Shown here in pieces: positions 1 through 7,940 of a DNA stretch of 28,575 nt. Position numbers and translations under genes: made by a program. The notes beneath the pieces are model-generated. The model saw only the letters and a program-made list of their open reading frames with translations, was not told where the DNA came from and made no database searches. The first letter of the stretch is position 1. The number at the start of each line of letters is the position of its first letter. Source of the DNA: an uncultured Lachnospiraceae bacterium (lineage in GTDB: Bacteria > Bacillota > Clostridia > Lachnospirales > Lachnospiraceae); the NCBI GenBank assembly GCA_910586095.1, contig CAJUHQ010000034.1:1-28575 (forward strand), written 5' to 3'.

Positions 1-321
1 GATCTGTAAGGCTCTGTTCACTCTCTGCATAATGGGAGTGTCCAGATGGCACACCTTATCTTTCAGACGCTTTTTATCAATCGTTCTTAACTGTTCTAGT
101 AGGATCACTGAATCTTTTACCATATCGTAATTCCCAGCGTTCAACTCAATATGTGTGGGTAGATTTGCTTTGTTCATCTTAGAAGTGATTGCTGCGCAGA
201 TTACTGTTGGACTATGCTTATTTCCGACATCATTTTGTATGATGAGCACAGGCCTTACACCACCTTGTTCCGATCCAACTACTGGTCTTAAATCTGCATA
301 ATATACATCTCCTCTTTTCAT
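1..321 (-). CDS. ndoA: MazF/EndoA-type mRNA interferase, 3' end cut by window edge
   Basis: Toxin endoribonuclease of the MazF/PemK/EndoA family, which cleaves single-stranded mRNA at short sequence motifs in the cytoplasm. The 107 visible codons begin MKRGDVYYADLRPVVGSEQG and contain the family core GSEQGGVRPVLIIQND followed by a T-rich strand (TVICAAITS), typical of the active-site fold. No stop is reached, so the last ~10 residues of a usual ~116-residue protein lie outside. The ATG at 321 is preferred over the ATG at 327 because the AGAGGTG site (plus 329-335) is 7 nt from the former and about 1 nt from the latter. It follows alr, as in Bacillus (alr-ndoAI-ndoA), but no antitoxin ORF is visible in the 232-bp gap. 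Family assignment is firm; the toxin role is inferred from the family. Confidence 0.9.
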   Translation of the reverse strand, partial: MKRGDVYYADLRPVVGSEQGGVRPVLIIQNDVGNKHSPTVICAAITSKMNKANLPTHIELNAGNYDMVKDSVILLEQLRTIDKKRLKDKVCHLDTPIMQRVNRALQI

Positions 322-350
322 ACTCATACACCTCTGTCCAATATAGTCAT

Positions 351-420
351 CAAGATAAATCAAACTCATCTGATGAATTTATTTATCTTGTAAACAAGTT
401 CGCCTTTTGAACAAGTTTAC
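351..420. repeat. Nested inverted repeats in the alr-mazF gap
   Basis: Two dyads sit in the leader of the mazF-like gene. The first is a perfect 10-bp inverted repeat, CAAGATAAAT (351-360) and ATTTATCTTG (381-390), enclosing a smaller TCATC/GATGA pair (366-370/372-376). The second is imperfect: GTAAACAAGTTC (390-401) and GAACAAGTTTAC (409-420), with two central A/A mismatches; the same stretch also holds a direct repeat AACAAGTT (393-400, 410-417). No T-run follows on the minus strand, so these do not look like a terminator. They could be an operator or an mRNA leader structure for the toxin gene; this is inference. Nothing else is seen in 322-553. Confidence 0.5.
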
Positions 421-553
421 TATTTGATCTGTATGGTACTATTTTTTCCATATTGGAAGTTTTTATTCAATTTGTTTTATTCTTCTTTTTTGCCGCAAAG
501 CTTTTTTAATCGGCACTCTTAAAAATTGAATAAATGAGGCAAATGTATCTATT

Positions 554-1714
554 TTATTGATATAAAAGTGTATCGTCTAACTTATAAACTCGTGGAACTC
601 GTTTTCCTAAATCACAGGCAAGCTCATAATTAAATCTTCCTGAAAGTTCGCCTAGCTCCTCCATTGTAATACACTCTTCTCCATCAGAGCCGATGAGAGT
701 AACCCTATCACCGACGCAGATTGGTACAGGAAGATCTGTGACATCAATCATAAATTGATCCATACACACACGCCCCAAGATAGGCGCTCTATATCCTTTT
801 ACCAGCACACAACCAACATTCGACAAACTTCTAGGATAACCATCCCCATATCCAAAACATACGGTTGCTACTCTTGTGTCACGCACAGTACTAAATGTTC
901 CACCATAGCTAATTTCTTGACCTTCAGGAACCATCTTTACATATACAATTCTTGATTTGAGTGCTAGTGCTGGTTTTAGTTGTATTTTCTTATCAGCCTG
1001 TACCTGCGCTGAGGGCCACAAACCATACAAAATAATTCCTGCGCGCACCGCGTCCATATTTGCCTCTGGCATCTCTACAATACCTGCGCTGTTAGAACAA
1101 TGTTTCATTGGAATTGATTTTTCTAAAGATTTTTCAACCTGTTTGACATACTCCTGAAAAATAGCAAGTTGATGATAGGACTTTGTCCGATCCGATTCAT
1201 CCGCAGTCGCAAAATGAGTAAAAATTCCCTCAATCTCTATCCCGGGAAGTTCTGAAATCTGTTTGATTAATTCTATCCCTTCCATGTCTGGATAAATCCC
1301 TATTCGCGTCATTCCTGTGTCAATCTTAATGTGTATTTTACAGGATTTTCCTTTTTCCACCGCTTTTTGAGAAAGCATCTGAGCCGTATCTAACATAAAG
1401 ACTGTGGGACGGATTTCTTCTTCGATAAATCGCTCATAACTGTATGGAAAAGTATAACCTAGAACCAAAATCGGCTTTCTAATGTGACATTCCCGCAATG
1501 TATACGCTTCTTCTGCTGTTGCTACAGCATATCCCCATACCTGCTTGTACTTCTCGAGCACTTCTGCAATCTGTACTGCTCCATGCCCATATCCATCTGT
1601 CTTGATAACTGCTACAATCTTTGTTTGATCCTGGATACAGCCTATCATGCTCTCGATATTAAATTGCACTGCGTCTAAATCAATCTCGGCCCATGCTCTG
1701 TCAAAATGCTTCAT
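554..1714 (-). CDS. alr: Alanine racemase
   Basis: PLP-dependent racemase interconverting L- and D-alanine for peptidoglycan precursors. The 386 residues match the usual family length. The PLP lysine is Lys38 in AVIKTDGYGHG, and the second catalytic base is Tyr270 in EISYGGTF, at the start of the C-terminal beta domain. The N-terminal TIM-barrel strands (WAEIDLDAVQFNI, IHIKIDTGMTRIGI, HCSNSAG, RAGIILYG) are all recognisable. The start overlaps the 3' end of nnr by 14 bp, indicating translational coupling and one transcript nnr-alr, probably continuing into mazF. The nnr-alr-mazF order is common in Firmicutes. Confidence 0.97.
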   Translation of the reverse strand: MKHFDRAWAEIDLDAVQFNIESMIGCIQDQTKIVAVIKTDGYGHGAVQIAEVLEKYKQVWGYAVATAEEAYTLRECHIRKPILVLGYTFPYSYERFIEEEIRPTVFMLDTAQMLSQKAVEKGKSCKIHIKIDTGMTRIGIYPDMEGIELIKQISELPGIEIEGIFTHFATADESDRTKSYHQLAIFQEYVKQVEKSLEKSIPMKHCSNSAGIVEMPEANMDAVRAGIILYGLWPSAQVQADKKIQLKPALALKSRIVYVKMVPEGQEISYGGTFSTVRDTRVATVCFGYGDGYPRSLSNVGCVLVKGYRAPILGRVCMDQFMIDVTDLPVPICVGDRVTLIGSDGEECITMEELGELSGRFNYELACDLGKRVPRVYKLDDTLLYQ

Positions 1715-3266
1715 TTCTCCATTCCTCTACATTTATTTCGCCCAAATATTTCAGTGATTGTATAATATCCTGCGCCATAACATACTGTGCACATGTTCTA
1801 TCTCGCGCAATATCACCAGCAATTCCATGTGCATATGTTCCCATGACAGCCGCCTCAAATCCACTGAGCTTTTGTGCTAACAAACCTGTTATGATCCCTG
1901 TGAGCACATCTCCTGAACCTGCTGTTGCCATGCCATGATTGCCGCTGGAATTTAAGTATGTCAATTTTCCTCTCTTAGTGACAATCGTTCGAGCATCTTT
2001 ACATACCAATGAGATATCATATTTTTTGGTAAAACTCTTGCAGCAAGACAACAAATTCTTTTTTATCTCAGTAAGAGGACATTGCAATAGTCTTGCAAAC
2101 TCTCCCATATGAGGGGTAAAAATAACATCACTATCGCTTTTTCTACGCCCAAATTCAAAATCTCTTAAAAGTTTCTCATCTTGTGCCAACAAATTTAGTG
2201 CATCTGCATCTACCACTAATGGTTTACTACAGTACGTAAGCACCAACTCTAAGATCTCTTTTGCCTTGTCAGATATAGACATTCCAGGCCCTATGGCAAT
2301 CACACTCGCCCACTCCATAGCTATCAAAAGAGCCGCCACCTCATCTTTTGATAGTCCATCATCCGAATCGTCTGTATAAGCGTCTACAATGGCCTCTGGC
2401 AGTTTTTTTAACAAGATCTCGCGATTCTGAGCAGCAGTAAAAATCCTTACCATACCTGCTCCCATACGATACGCGCTGAGTGCTGATAGATAGCAAGCGC
2501 CTCCCATACTTTTACTACCCGCAATCAACAGAACCTTACCAAAAGTTCCTTTGTTTCCGCTAGGATTTCTCTCTGGAAGTCTCAAATCTCTTTGCGAATC
2601 TGTAAAGGTTACTACTCCTGTTCGTTTGTCTGCTGTCACTTCTCTGGGAATACCAATAGGTACACACACTACCTCCCCTGCACATGAAGCACCAGGATAC
2701 AACATCAATCCAAGTTTTCTATAAGCGAAGGTGACAGTTAAATCCGCCTTAATCGCACACCCCATAATCTTTCCATCATCCGCATGGACACCCGAAGGAA
2801 TATCCACAGATACCACTGCCGCTTTCGATGCGTTGACAGCTTCAACAGCTTTCCTAAACTTTCCCTCTAAATCTCGTGTGATACCTACTCCCACTATAGC
2901 ATCTACTATCACATCATAAAGTGTGTGATCTACACCATAATGTATGGGAATATTAAGTTTTTTAACCGTTTCAAGCTGCGCTGTTGTCTCAGAAGTCAGT
3001 TTTGTATAATCGCCAAGCATATTGATCTCTGTCCGAATTCCCGCCTCATGCAAGATGCGTGCGATTGCTATGCCATCCCCGCCATTATTTCCACTTCCTG
3101 CCATGACACCCACATAAATATCTGTTCCATATTTACTCATAATAACATGTGCCGTCTGCAAGGCAGCGCGCTCCATCAGTACAAGCGATCCGATTCCATA
3201 CTCATTGATAGCGGCCTCATCACATTGCTTCATCTCCGCCGCTGTCAGCACATATTCCATAGCCAT
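1701..3266 (-). CDS. nnr: Bifunctional NAD(P)H-hydrate repair enzyme (epimerase + ADP-dependent dehydratase)
   Basis: Repairs hydrated NAD(P)H, a damaged form of the cofactor: the N-terminal YjeF/NnrE half epimerises the hydrate and the C-terminal ribokinase-like NnrD half dehydrates it using ADP. Seen: residues ~1-215 with the glycine-rich GSGNNGGDGIAIAR loop at 57-70 and the VVSVDIPSGV strand at 151-160; residues ~230-515 with NKGTFGKVLLIAGS at 238-251 and the anion-hole motif AGSGDVLTGIITG near 450. The length (521) is normal for the fused form. The start is supported by GAAAGG six bases upstream; a second ATG two codons later is an alternative. The stop overlaps the alr start. Confidence 0.95.
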   Translation of the reverse strand: MAMEYVLTAAEMKQCDEAAINEYGIGSLVLMERAALQTAHVIMSKYGTDIYVGVMAGSGNNGGDGIAIARILHEAGIRTEINMLGDYTKLTSETTAQLETVKKLNIPIHYGVDHTLYDVIVDAIVGVGITRDLEGKFRKAVEAVNASKAAVVSVDIPSGVHADDGKIMGCAIKADLTVTFAYRKLGLMLYPGASCAGEVVCVPIGIPREVTADKRTGVVTFTDSQRDLRLPERNPSGNKGTFGKVLLIAGSKSMGGACYLSALSAYRMGAGMVRIFTAAQNREILLKKLPEAIVDAYTDDSDDGLSKDEVAALLIAMEWASVIAIGPGMSISDKAKEILELVLTYCSKPLVVDADALNLLAQDEKLLRDFEFGRRKSDSDVIFTPHMGEFARLLQCPLTEIKKNLLSCCKSFTKKYDISLVCKDARTIVTKRGKLTYLNSSGNHGMATAGSGDVLTGIITGLLAQKLSGFEAAVMGTYAHGIAGDIARDRTCAQYVMAQDIIQSLKYLGEINVEEWRNEAF

Positions 3267-3313
3267 ACCAGCCTTTCATTGAAATATTATAAAGAACTAT
3301 TATAAATTGTAAT

Positions 3314-3341
3314 ACTATAGTACACCATATTCTTATTGCAA
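3314..3341 (-). promoter_or_regulatory. Possible sigma-A promoter for nnr-alr
   Basis: On the minus strand TTGCAA (3336-3341) and TATAGT (3314-3319) are 16 bp apart, about 50 bp upstream of the nnr start. Both hexamers are imperfect and the region is very AT-rich, so this is only a reasonable candidate. Confidence 0.35.
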
Positions 3342-3422
3342 TACAATATAATTTATCAAGTAGAAAAACTTTTTCTGCTGCACTAAACAGCTTTATTTCC
3401 AAATACTCTCTTATGTACCATC

Positions 3423-3456
3423 AAAAACTCCCAAACACATTATTCGTGTTTAGGAG
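3423..3456 (-). terminator. Rho-independent terminator overlapping the 3' end of the coiled-coil gene
   Basis: Minus-strand hairpin CTCCTAAACAC / GTGTTTGGGAG (one G-T pair; loop GAATAAT) followed by TTTTT (3423-3427). The preceding gene's TAA stop (3440-3442) lies in the loop and its last codons form the 5' arm, so the terminator is built into the reading frame. It separates the rex transcript from nnr-alr. Confidence 0.8.
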
Positions 3457-4087
3457 CTTTGTTATCCACCAAATCTTTTTCTTTATTTAATACATTTTTT
3501 GGATTGTATTTCATATCAAACATATCAATAACATCTGGCCCAAATATGGAATGCATATACGTATACATCTCATCATTCCAGATTTCTTTCTGCTGTTTTA
3601 AGAGTATTTTTTTCTTAAGATGTATTCTAAAATTGGATACCCATTTATTGATTCCATCAATATCTTGTACATTTTGCTGAATCTGATTGTAACAAACGCG
3701 CATGGTTGCAATCATCAGCTCAAAATTGGCCGTATCAATCTGTTTAGGAAGCTCCATCAACTCATCACTGTACTCTTCAATCTTTTGCTTGGCATCTTCT
3801 ATCATTCGCTTATTTTCTTCCATTTTCTTTTCTTTTTTATTGCTGTCTGGAAGCTCCATAATCGAAACAATCTCCTGCATCAGCTTCTTTTTAAAAGAAG
3901 CTAAACTTTTCATCTCTGTATTGAGCTTTCCTTGTCGCTTCAAAAGCTCATTGAGATTCTCCTCCAAACAATGAATCTCTTCATTATCCCCTGTTTGCGT
4001 AAAAAGTTTGTGCCACTGATTGTCAAGCGTAAGGATTGGTATTTTCTTGCCTACGAGCGCCTCACGGAAAACTTCATCCTCCTGCAT
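3440..4087 (-). CDS. Hypothetical coiled-coil protein downstream of rex
   Basis: A 215-residue acidic/lysine-rich protein with no signal peptide or membrane segment. Residues ~35-110 have heptad-like Leu/Ile spacing (CLEENLNELLKRQGKLNTEM and on), predicting a long coiled coil; a second helical region with conserved-looking aromatic residues follows (~120-190: NKWVSNFRIHL, MYTYMHSIFG). I do not recognise a named family; similar unnamed proteins are, to my recollection, found in Lachnospiraceae. It lies 74 bp after rex on the same strand, with no promoter seen between, so it is probably co-transcribed with rex. The ATG at 4087 has AAGGGGG about 12 nt upstream, a rather long spacing. No function is proposed. 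Confidence 0.75.
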   Translation of the reverse strand: MQEDEVFREALVGKKIPILTLDNQWHKLFTQTGDNEEIHCLEENLNELLKRQGKLNTEMKSLASFKKKLMQEIVSIMELPDSNKKEKKMEENKRMIEDAKQKIEEYSDELMELPKQIDTANFELMIATMRVCYNQIQQNVQDIDGINKWVSNFRIHLKKKILLKQQKEIWNDEMYTYMHSIFGPDVIDMFDMKYNPKNVLNKEKDLVDNKAPKHE

Positions 4088-4161
4088 GATGAACTATGCC
4101 CCCTTTTCATTCTCTGCGCACTCCCTCGCAATAGCCTGTCAGAGAAAACAAAAATCACTGT

Positions 4162-4815
4162 TTACTCTGTATCCTTAGAATTGTTCAGCTTTTTGTTCAC
4201 AATACCATAAGAAAGCTTCATCAAGCTGTCCGAAAGATGCACATTTTCTACCACAATACTGTCTGGTACATTTAAGTCCACATGTGCAAAATTCCATATT
4301 GCCTTGATATTACATTTCACTAGGGTCTCCGCCATCTTCAGCGCACCATCTTTTGGTATAGTAAGCACTGCTATGTCAATGTCATTCTCCCTCACAAAAC
4401 GTTCTAGATTCTTAACAGACTGTACTGCTATGCCGCGAAGTTCTCTACCCTGCATATCTGGATTTTTATCAAAAATACCTTTTACAATAAATCCTCTGCG
4501 CTCAAAATTCACATAATTAGCAAGCGCCTGTCCTAGATTCCCAGCGCCAATAATCACAAGATTATGTTTTTCATTTAATCCTAGAATTTTAGCAATCTCA
4601 TTGTAGAGATACTCGACATTGTAACCGTATCCCTGTTGTCCAAATCCACCAAAGTTGTTGAAATCCTGCCTGATCTGTGACGCTGTGACTTGCATCAACT
4701 TACTTAAGTCCTGTGATGATATCCTCTCGATGCCACTATCTTTTAAATCCCCTAAATACCTGTAATATCGGGGGAGTCTTGCGACAACCGCCTGTGATAT
4801 ATTCTTATCATCCAC
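4162..4815 (-). CDS. rex: Redox-sensing transcriptional repressor Rex
   Basis: Dimeric repressor that senses the NADH/NAD+ ratio and releases DNA when NADH rises; in clostridia it controls fermentation and NADH-recycling genes. Residues 1-80 form the winged helix (ISQAVVARLPRYYRYLGDL, then SSQDLSKLMQVTASQIRQDF), followed by the hallmark FGGFGQQGYGYNV. The Rossmann dinucleotide site is VIIGAGNLGQAL (G90, G92, G95), and the C-terminal swapped helix (LSDSLMKLSYGIVNKKL) is present. The frame is open up to an ATG at 4854, but the GTG at 4815 is chosen: AGGTGG lies six bases before it and homologues begin at this point, giving 217 residues. It has its own promoter with a Rex-box-like site (4926-4954), suggesting autorepression. 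Confidence 0.95.
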   Translation of the reverse strand: MDDKNISQAVVARLPRYYRYLGDLKDSGIERISSQDLSKLMQVTASQIRQDFNNFGGFGQQGYGYNVEYLYNEIAKILGLNEKHNLVIIGAGNLGQALANYVNFERRGFIVKGIFDKNPDMQGRELRGIAVQSVKNLERFVRENDIDIAVLTIPKDGALKMAETLVKCNIKAIWNFAHVDLNVPDSIVVENVHLSDSLMKLSYGIVNKKLNNSKDTE

Positions 4816-4925
4816 GATTATCCACCTCCAAAATATTACTGTTTTTTCAGGCATCTTTCAAAAATAAAAGTATACTGTCTGTTTCTGTAAAAAAATGCCA
4901 AAAAGATAACAATTAAAGTATTATA

Positions 4926-4954
4926 ATTATACAATATTGTTAAATGCTTGTCAA
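4926..4954 (-). promoter_or_regulatory. rex promoter with overlapping Rex-box operator
   Basis: Perfect sigma-A hexamers on the minus strand: TTGACA (4949-4954), 17-bp spacer, TATAAT (4926-4931). The dyad TTGACAAGCATTTAACAA (4937-4954) covers the -35 and most of the spacer; its right half TTAACAA equals the clostridial Rex-box half-site (TTGTTAAnnnnTTAACAA) and its left half matches 5 of 7. The rest of the 366-bp gap 4816-5181 is AT-rich leader plus the hairpin at 5107-5151; I see no gene in it. Confidence 0.8.
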
Positions 4955-5106
4955 ATCTTTTTGCTGGACTGTTTTTTGAATCGAACTTAATTTGTATTAT
5001 ATGTAATGTATCGACTAAAATTTTATTTATATCATTTTATATTATTTCTATTTTAGTTTTTCAATCACGACAAAGTCATCACTATTCTAAGTTTGATCTA
5101 TTTTTG

Positions 5107-5151
5107 ATAAGAAATAGTTCAGCTCCTACTCATAACTGAACTATTTCTTAT
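5107..5151. terminator. 16-bp perfect hairpin after the subtilase fragment
   Basis: Perfect inverted repeat ATAAGAAATAGTTCAG (5107-5122) / CTGAACTATTTCTTAT (5136-5151), 13-nt loop. On plus it is followed by a T6 run (5155-5160); on minus the U-rich part lies within the 3' arm (CTATTTCTTAT). It therefore may work in both directions and insulates rex from the subtilase/recombinase DNA. Confidence 0.65.
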
Positions 5152-5181
5152 TGTCTTTTTTGTATGTATGAACTTTATTTG

Positions 5182-5925
5182 TCAGTGCAATAACTTATCG
5201 ATTCGAATCATTCCTGCTCCTTGAATATTCCAAGTCTGCCCTAAATCTGCCGCAGAATAAAGCAATCGTCTTCTAAGTTCCACATTCGTAAGTTGTGGAT
5301 ATTTCTGCATACATAGCGCGCACGCTCCACTGACAATAGGAGCTGACATAGAAGTGCCACTTTTAGCTATATATAGCATATTACTATATTTGTAATTGCA
5401 GGATACAATATCTGTTCCTGGTGCCACAATATCCGGTTTTTTCAATGGATTCGCAATAGTCGATGTTCTATCTTTACCAGGACCTCTACCTGAATACTCA
5501 TTGCAAAGTCTACCACCATTTGCACTGTACGTTCCATCATGGCATCCCACACAAACACAGCCTCCACACTCTCCAATCGGTGATAGTGTCATCGGATTAG
5601 GGCCTTTATTTCCCGCAGCAGCAATCACAATCATATCCATATTCCACAAAAGTTCAATATATCGTTTAAACTGTTCCCAGTCTTTTGGATCGATATGTTC
5701 CTCCGATTCCATTTCAATAGAAATATTCAATATTTTTACAGGATATATATTTTGAATCTCTGTTATCCAATGAAGACCATGAATCAAACTTTTTAGACTT
5801 CCTCCTCCTTTTCTATCTAGTACTTTTCCGCATACCAGCATGCAACTTGGTGCGATTCCTCTGTATTTTCCCTTAGACGCCACTCCACTTCCTGCAATAA
5901 TTCCACTGACATGAGTCCCATATCG
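5182..5925 (-). pseudogene. Subtilase (S8 serine protease), 3' part only; N-terminus lost at a recombination junction
   Basis: Remnant of a subtilisin-like protease. The oxyanion Asn is in VIAAAGNKGPNP and the catalytic Ser in SGTSMSAPIVSGAC. Upstream of the first ATG (5883) the frame is open back to 5925 and reads RYGTHVSGIIAGSGVASKGK, which is the family His box (HGTHVSGIIAG) with the catalytic His codon CAT read as TAT. A TAG (5926-5928) precedes it, and the catalytic Asp domain is absent. The break lies right behind the serine recombinase stop, so the gene was probably cut by integration. No N-terminal half is found in 5926-8199 or elsewhere in the window. Without Asp and His it should not be an active protease; any translation from 5883 would give a 233-residue inactive fragment. 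Confidence 0.85.
5910..5925. other. Putative attachment junction between recombinase DNA and the subtilase gene
   Basis: Similarity to a subtilase reading frame starts at ATGGGACTCATG (minus strand, 5921 down to 5910) and stops abruptly one base upstream, where the expected CAT is TAT and then CGA and TAG follow. This places one att half-site between about 5915 and 5922, 50-60 bp from the recombinase stop codon. The partner site with the same core (GTCCCAT on plus) was looked for in 5926-8200 and not seen. Confidence 0.55.
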
Positions 5926-5973
5926 CTAACACCATATATGAACAAGCAGCACACAATACAAGATAAATGATTA

Positions 5974-7566
5974 TTAAAAATTCCAATAAATTGTAATCTC
6001 TTGCTGTCTTGTCTGTCTATTTTTTTCTCCTATTTCTATGTATTGAACAAAATCACAAATCATTTCATATGTTAATTGAAAATCATCTATATATATTTTT
6101 TTCCATTCTGTACTATGTATATCAAAATTTTCCTGTTCTTTGAGCTGTTCTATCTTTTTTACAATCTTTGCTTTTTGTTGATTAATGTCGTTTAATTCCT
6201 CTTCACAATCTTTTTTTAACTGAAAAAATACTTCTTCTTCTATACATCCCCCAATACGGTCTGTATACAATGTACGTATTGTTTTCATAATTGTATTACT
6301 CTTTGCTTCTAACTTGTTCAGTTGTGTTTGTTCTTCTTGTAGAGAGTTCTTTTCATATGTTTTTTTTATAGTCGCTTCTATCATTCTAGCATAGTGAAGA
6401 TCACTTAAAATACTATGTATAATCATCTGTATCTTTCTTTTTATAACTTCTTCCACAATAGAGAAGCGAATACTATGAGAAGTACACTCTTGCATCCGTG
6501 ACTTATTTGCAAGCTGGCAACGTAGAAACCAATCTCCTTCTTTGTTGCGCACCCCTCCTGACTTAATCATTGTATGTTTACATGTCGCACACCGCAACTT
6601 GCCAGCAAAAAGATGTACTGTGCCTTGTTTTGTGCAGATTCGTCTTTTTTTTCGTATATCTGCAACTTTTTGAAAAGTGTCTATCTCTATAATTGGCTCA
6701 TGATGATTCTCTACGACAATCCACTCTTCTTTAGGAACTGCAACCACTTTCTTATCCTTGTAACTAGCTTTTGTACAAGTTCCTTGAACTAATGTTCCTA
6801 TATAGGTTTCATTTGAGAGGATTCTCTTAATGGTGGTTTCACTCCAAAAACCATATTTTACACTAAATTCATTCGCTTTGGTATTGACATAATTTAATCC
6901 TTGATTTTTTTTATACGCTGTAGGACTTAAAATCTTTTCATCCTCTAAAACTGCTGCTATTTTTTTGTGACTGTACCCTTTTAAATAAAGAGAAAAAATT
7001 CTTTTCACTACAGTAGCTGCATACTCGTCAACCACTAATTTGTGATGATCACAAGGGTCTTTTTGATATCCATAGGGAGCAAAACCCGCTAAAAATTGTC
7101 CCGCTCTCATTTTCTGTTTGAACACTGCTTTTATATTATTGGACAAATCTTCACAGTACCATTCATTGACAAGCCCATTGATCTGTCTAGACTTTTTATT
7201 GGCTATACTCTGCGTATCTACACCATCTACCACTCCAATAAATCGAATACCAAGCACAGGAAAGATGTGATGTAAATATTTCTCCATATGTTCCATATTT
7301 CTAGTAAAACGCGACTGTGTTTTTGCAATAACAACATTGATTTTGCCCATTTTGCAATCCTGAATCAATCTGTCAAACGCGGGTCTGTCATCATATAACC
7401 CTGAATAATCCTCATCTGAGTACACATCCACAATACTAAACTGATGTTCTATTGCATAATTCATAAGCAACAGGCGCTGATTGACAATACTTTCACTGTC
7501 ATCCCCTTTCTTTTCTTTGTCCACATCTTCCTTGCTAAGCCTTATGTACAATGCAGCTTTGTCCAT
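5974..7566 (-). CDS. Large serine recombinase / integrase
   Basis: Site-specific DNA recombinase of the large serine family (as SpoIVCA or phage integrases). Residues 1-155 form the resolvase catalytic domain: nucleophile Ser11 in YIRLSKED, the DEDYSGLYDDRPAFDRLI segment, and AKTQSRFTRN with catalytic Arg residues. Residues ~160-290 are the recombinase DNA-binding domain (GFAPYGYQKDP, ETTIKRILSNETYIGTLVQG). A zinc ribbon follows (Cys326, Cys329, Cys350, Cys361), then a long coiled coil (~395-480). At 530 residues it is full length and looks intact. The RBS GGGGG is 7 nt before the ATG. It lies between a 64-residue ORF and the broken subtilase, which is where such a gene is expected relative to an att site. 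It may mediate integration and excision; which element it moves is unclear because the other end is not visible. Confidence 0.95.
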   Translation of the reverse strand: MDKAALYIRLSKEDVDKEKKGDDSESIVNQRLLLMNYAIEHQFSIVDVYSDEDYSGLYDDRPAFDRLIQDCKMGKINVVIAKTQSRFTRNMEHMEKYLHHIFPVLGIRFIGVVDGVDTQSIANKKSRQINGLVNEWYCEDLSNNIKAVFKQKMRAGQFLAGFAPYGYQKDPCDHHKLVVDEYAATVVKRIFSLYLKGYSHKKIAAVLEDEKILSPTAYKKNQGLNYVNTKANEFSVKYGFWSETTIKRILSNETYIGTLVQGTCTKASYKDKKVVAVPKEEWIVVENHHEPIIEIDTFQKVADIRKKRRICTKQGTVHLFAGKLRCATCKHTMIKSGGVRNKEGDWFLRCQLANKSRMQECTSHSIRFSIVEEVIKRKIQMIIHSILSDLHYARMIEATIKKTYEKNSLQEEQTQLNKLEAKSNTIMKTIRTLYTDRIGGCIEEEVFFQLKKDCEEELNDINQQKAKIVKKIEQLKEQENFDIHSTEWKKIYIDDFQLTYEMICDFVQYIEIGEKNRQTRQQEITIYWNF

Positions 7567-7654
7567 AAAAAAGCCCCCTATATTTCTAAAATTCTTGTGA
7601 ACTTACGTTTGAAAACACGATTCAAAACGCATTATACTATCTCTTTTTATAGTT

Positions 7655-7849
7655 TTATGACAATTGTTTTGCTTGCACTCTTTTTATATAGCTACTCAAT
7701 AACTCTACCATTTTTTTCTCACGTTCTTTTGGATCATTTTTCTCAAATACCTCTCTCACTACATATTGGTACGTTTGATCTTTTAGAACCATCCCTGAAC
7801 TTATTGTAGAAGAAGATATTACTTCTTTTGTGGACATTATTTCTTGCAT
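7655..7849 (-). CDS. Small hypothetical protein upstream of the recombinase
   Basis: A 64-residue ORF ending 88 bp before the recombinase, same strand. AGGAG lies 9 nt before its ATG, and the composition is protein-like: a Ser-rich N-terminus (STKEVISSSTISSG) followed by a charged helix (VVREVFEKNDPKEREKKMVE) and a basic tail. No membrane segment or Cys. I do not recognise the family. Its place suggests a partner of the recombinase, for instance a directionality factor, but this is inference from position only. Confidence 0.6.
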   Translation of the reverse strand: MQEIMSTKEVISSSTISSGMVLKDQTYQYVVREVFEKNDPKEREKKMVELLSSYIKRVQAKQLS

Positions 7850-7913
7850 AATTACACACTCCTATCCTTAAATCCACAACGTTCGTTCTCTTTATATTTT
7901 TATATATTATAGA

Positions 7914-7940
7914 TATTCTATGCGTGTTTTTTGCTTGGGT
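7914..7940 (-). promoter_or_regulatory. Candidate sporulation-type (sigma-K-like) promoter of the recombinase unit
   Basis: Minus strand AC (7939-7940), 16 bp, then CATAGAATA (7914-7922), which fits the Bacillus sigma-K pattern AC-N16-CATAnnnTA. A sigma-A-like TATAAT overlaps just downstream but lacks a -35 at the right distance. The pattern is short and the DNA AT-rich, so confidence is low. Confidence 0.3.

Noticed and set aside
2925..3305. 126-codon plus-strand ORF opposite nnr
   Set aside because: Shadow of the nnr coding strand; no ribosome site, Cys/His-rich random composition.
3220..3402. 60-codon minus-strand ORF upstream of nnr
   Set aside because: It overlaps the nnr start and promoter region in another frame, has no ribosome site and no family features.
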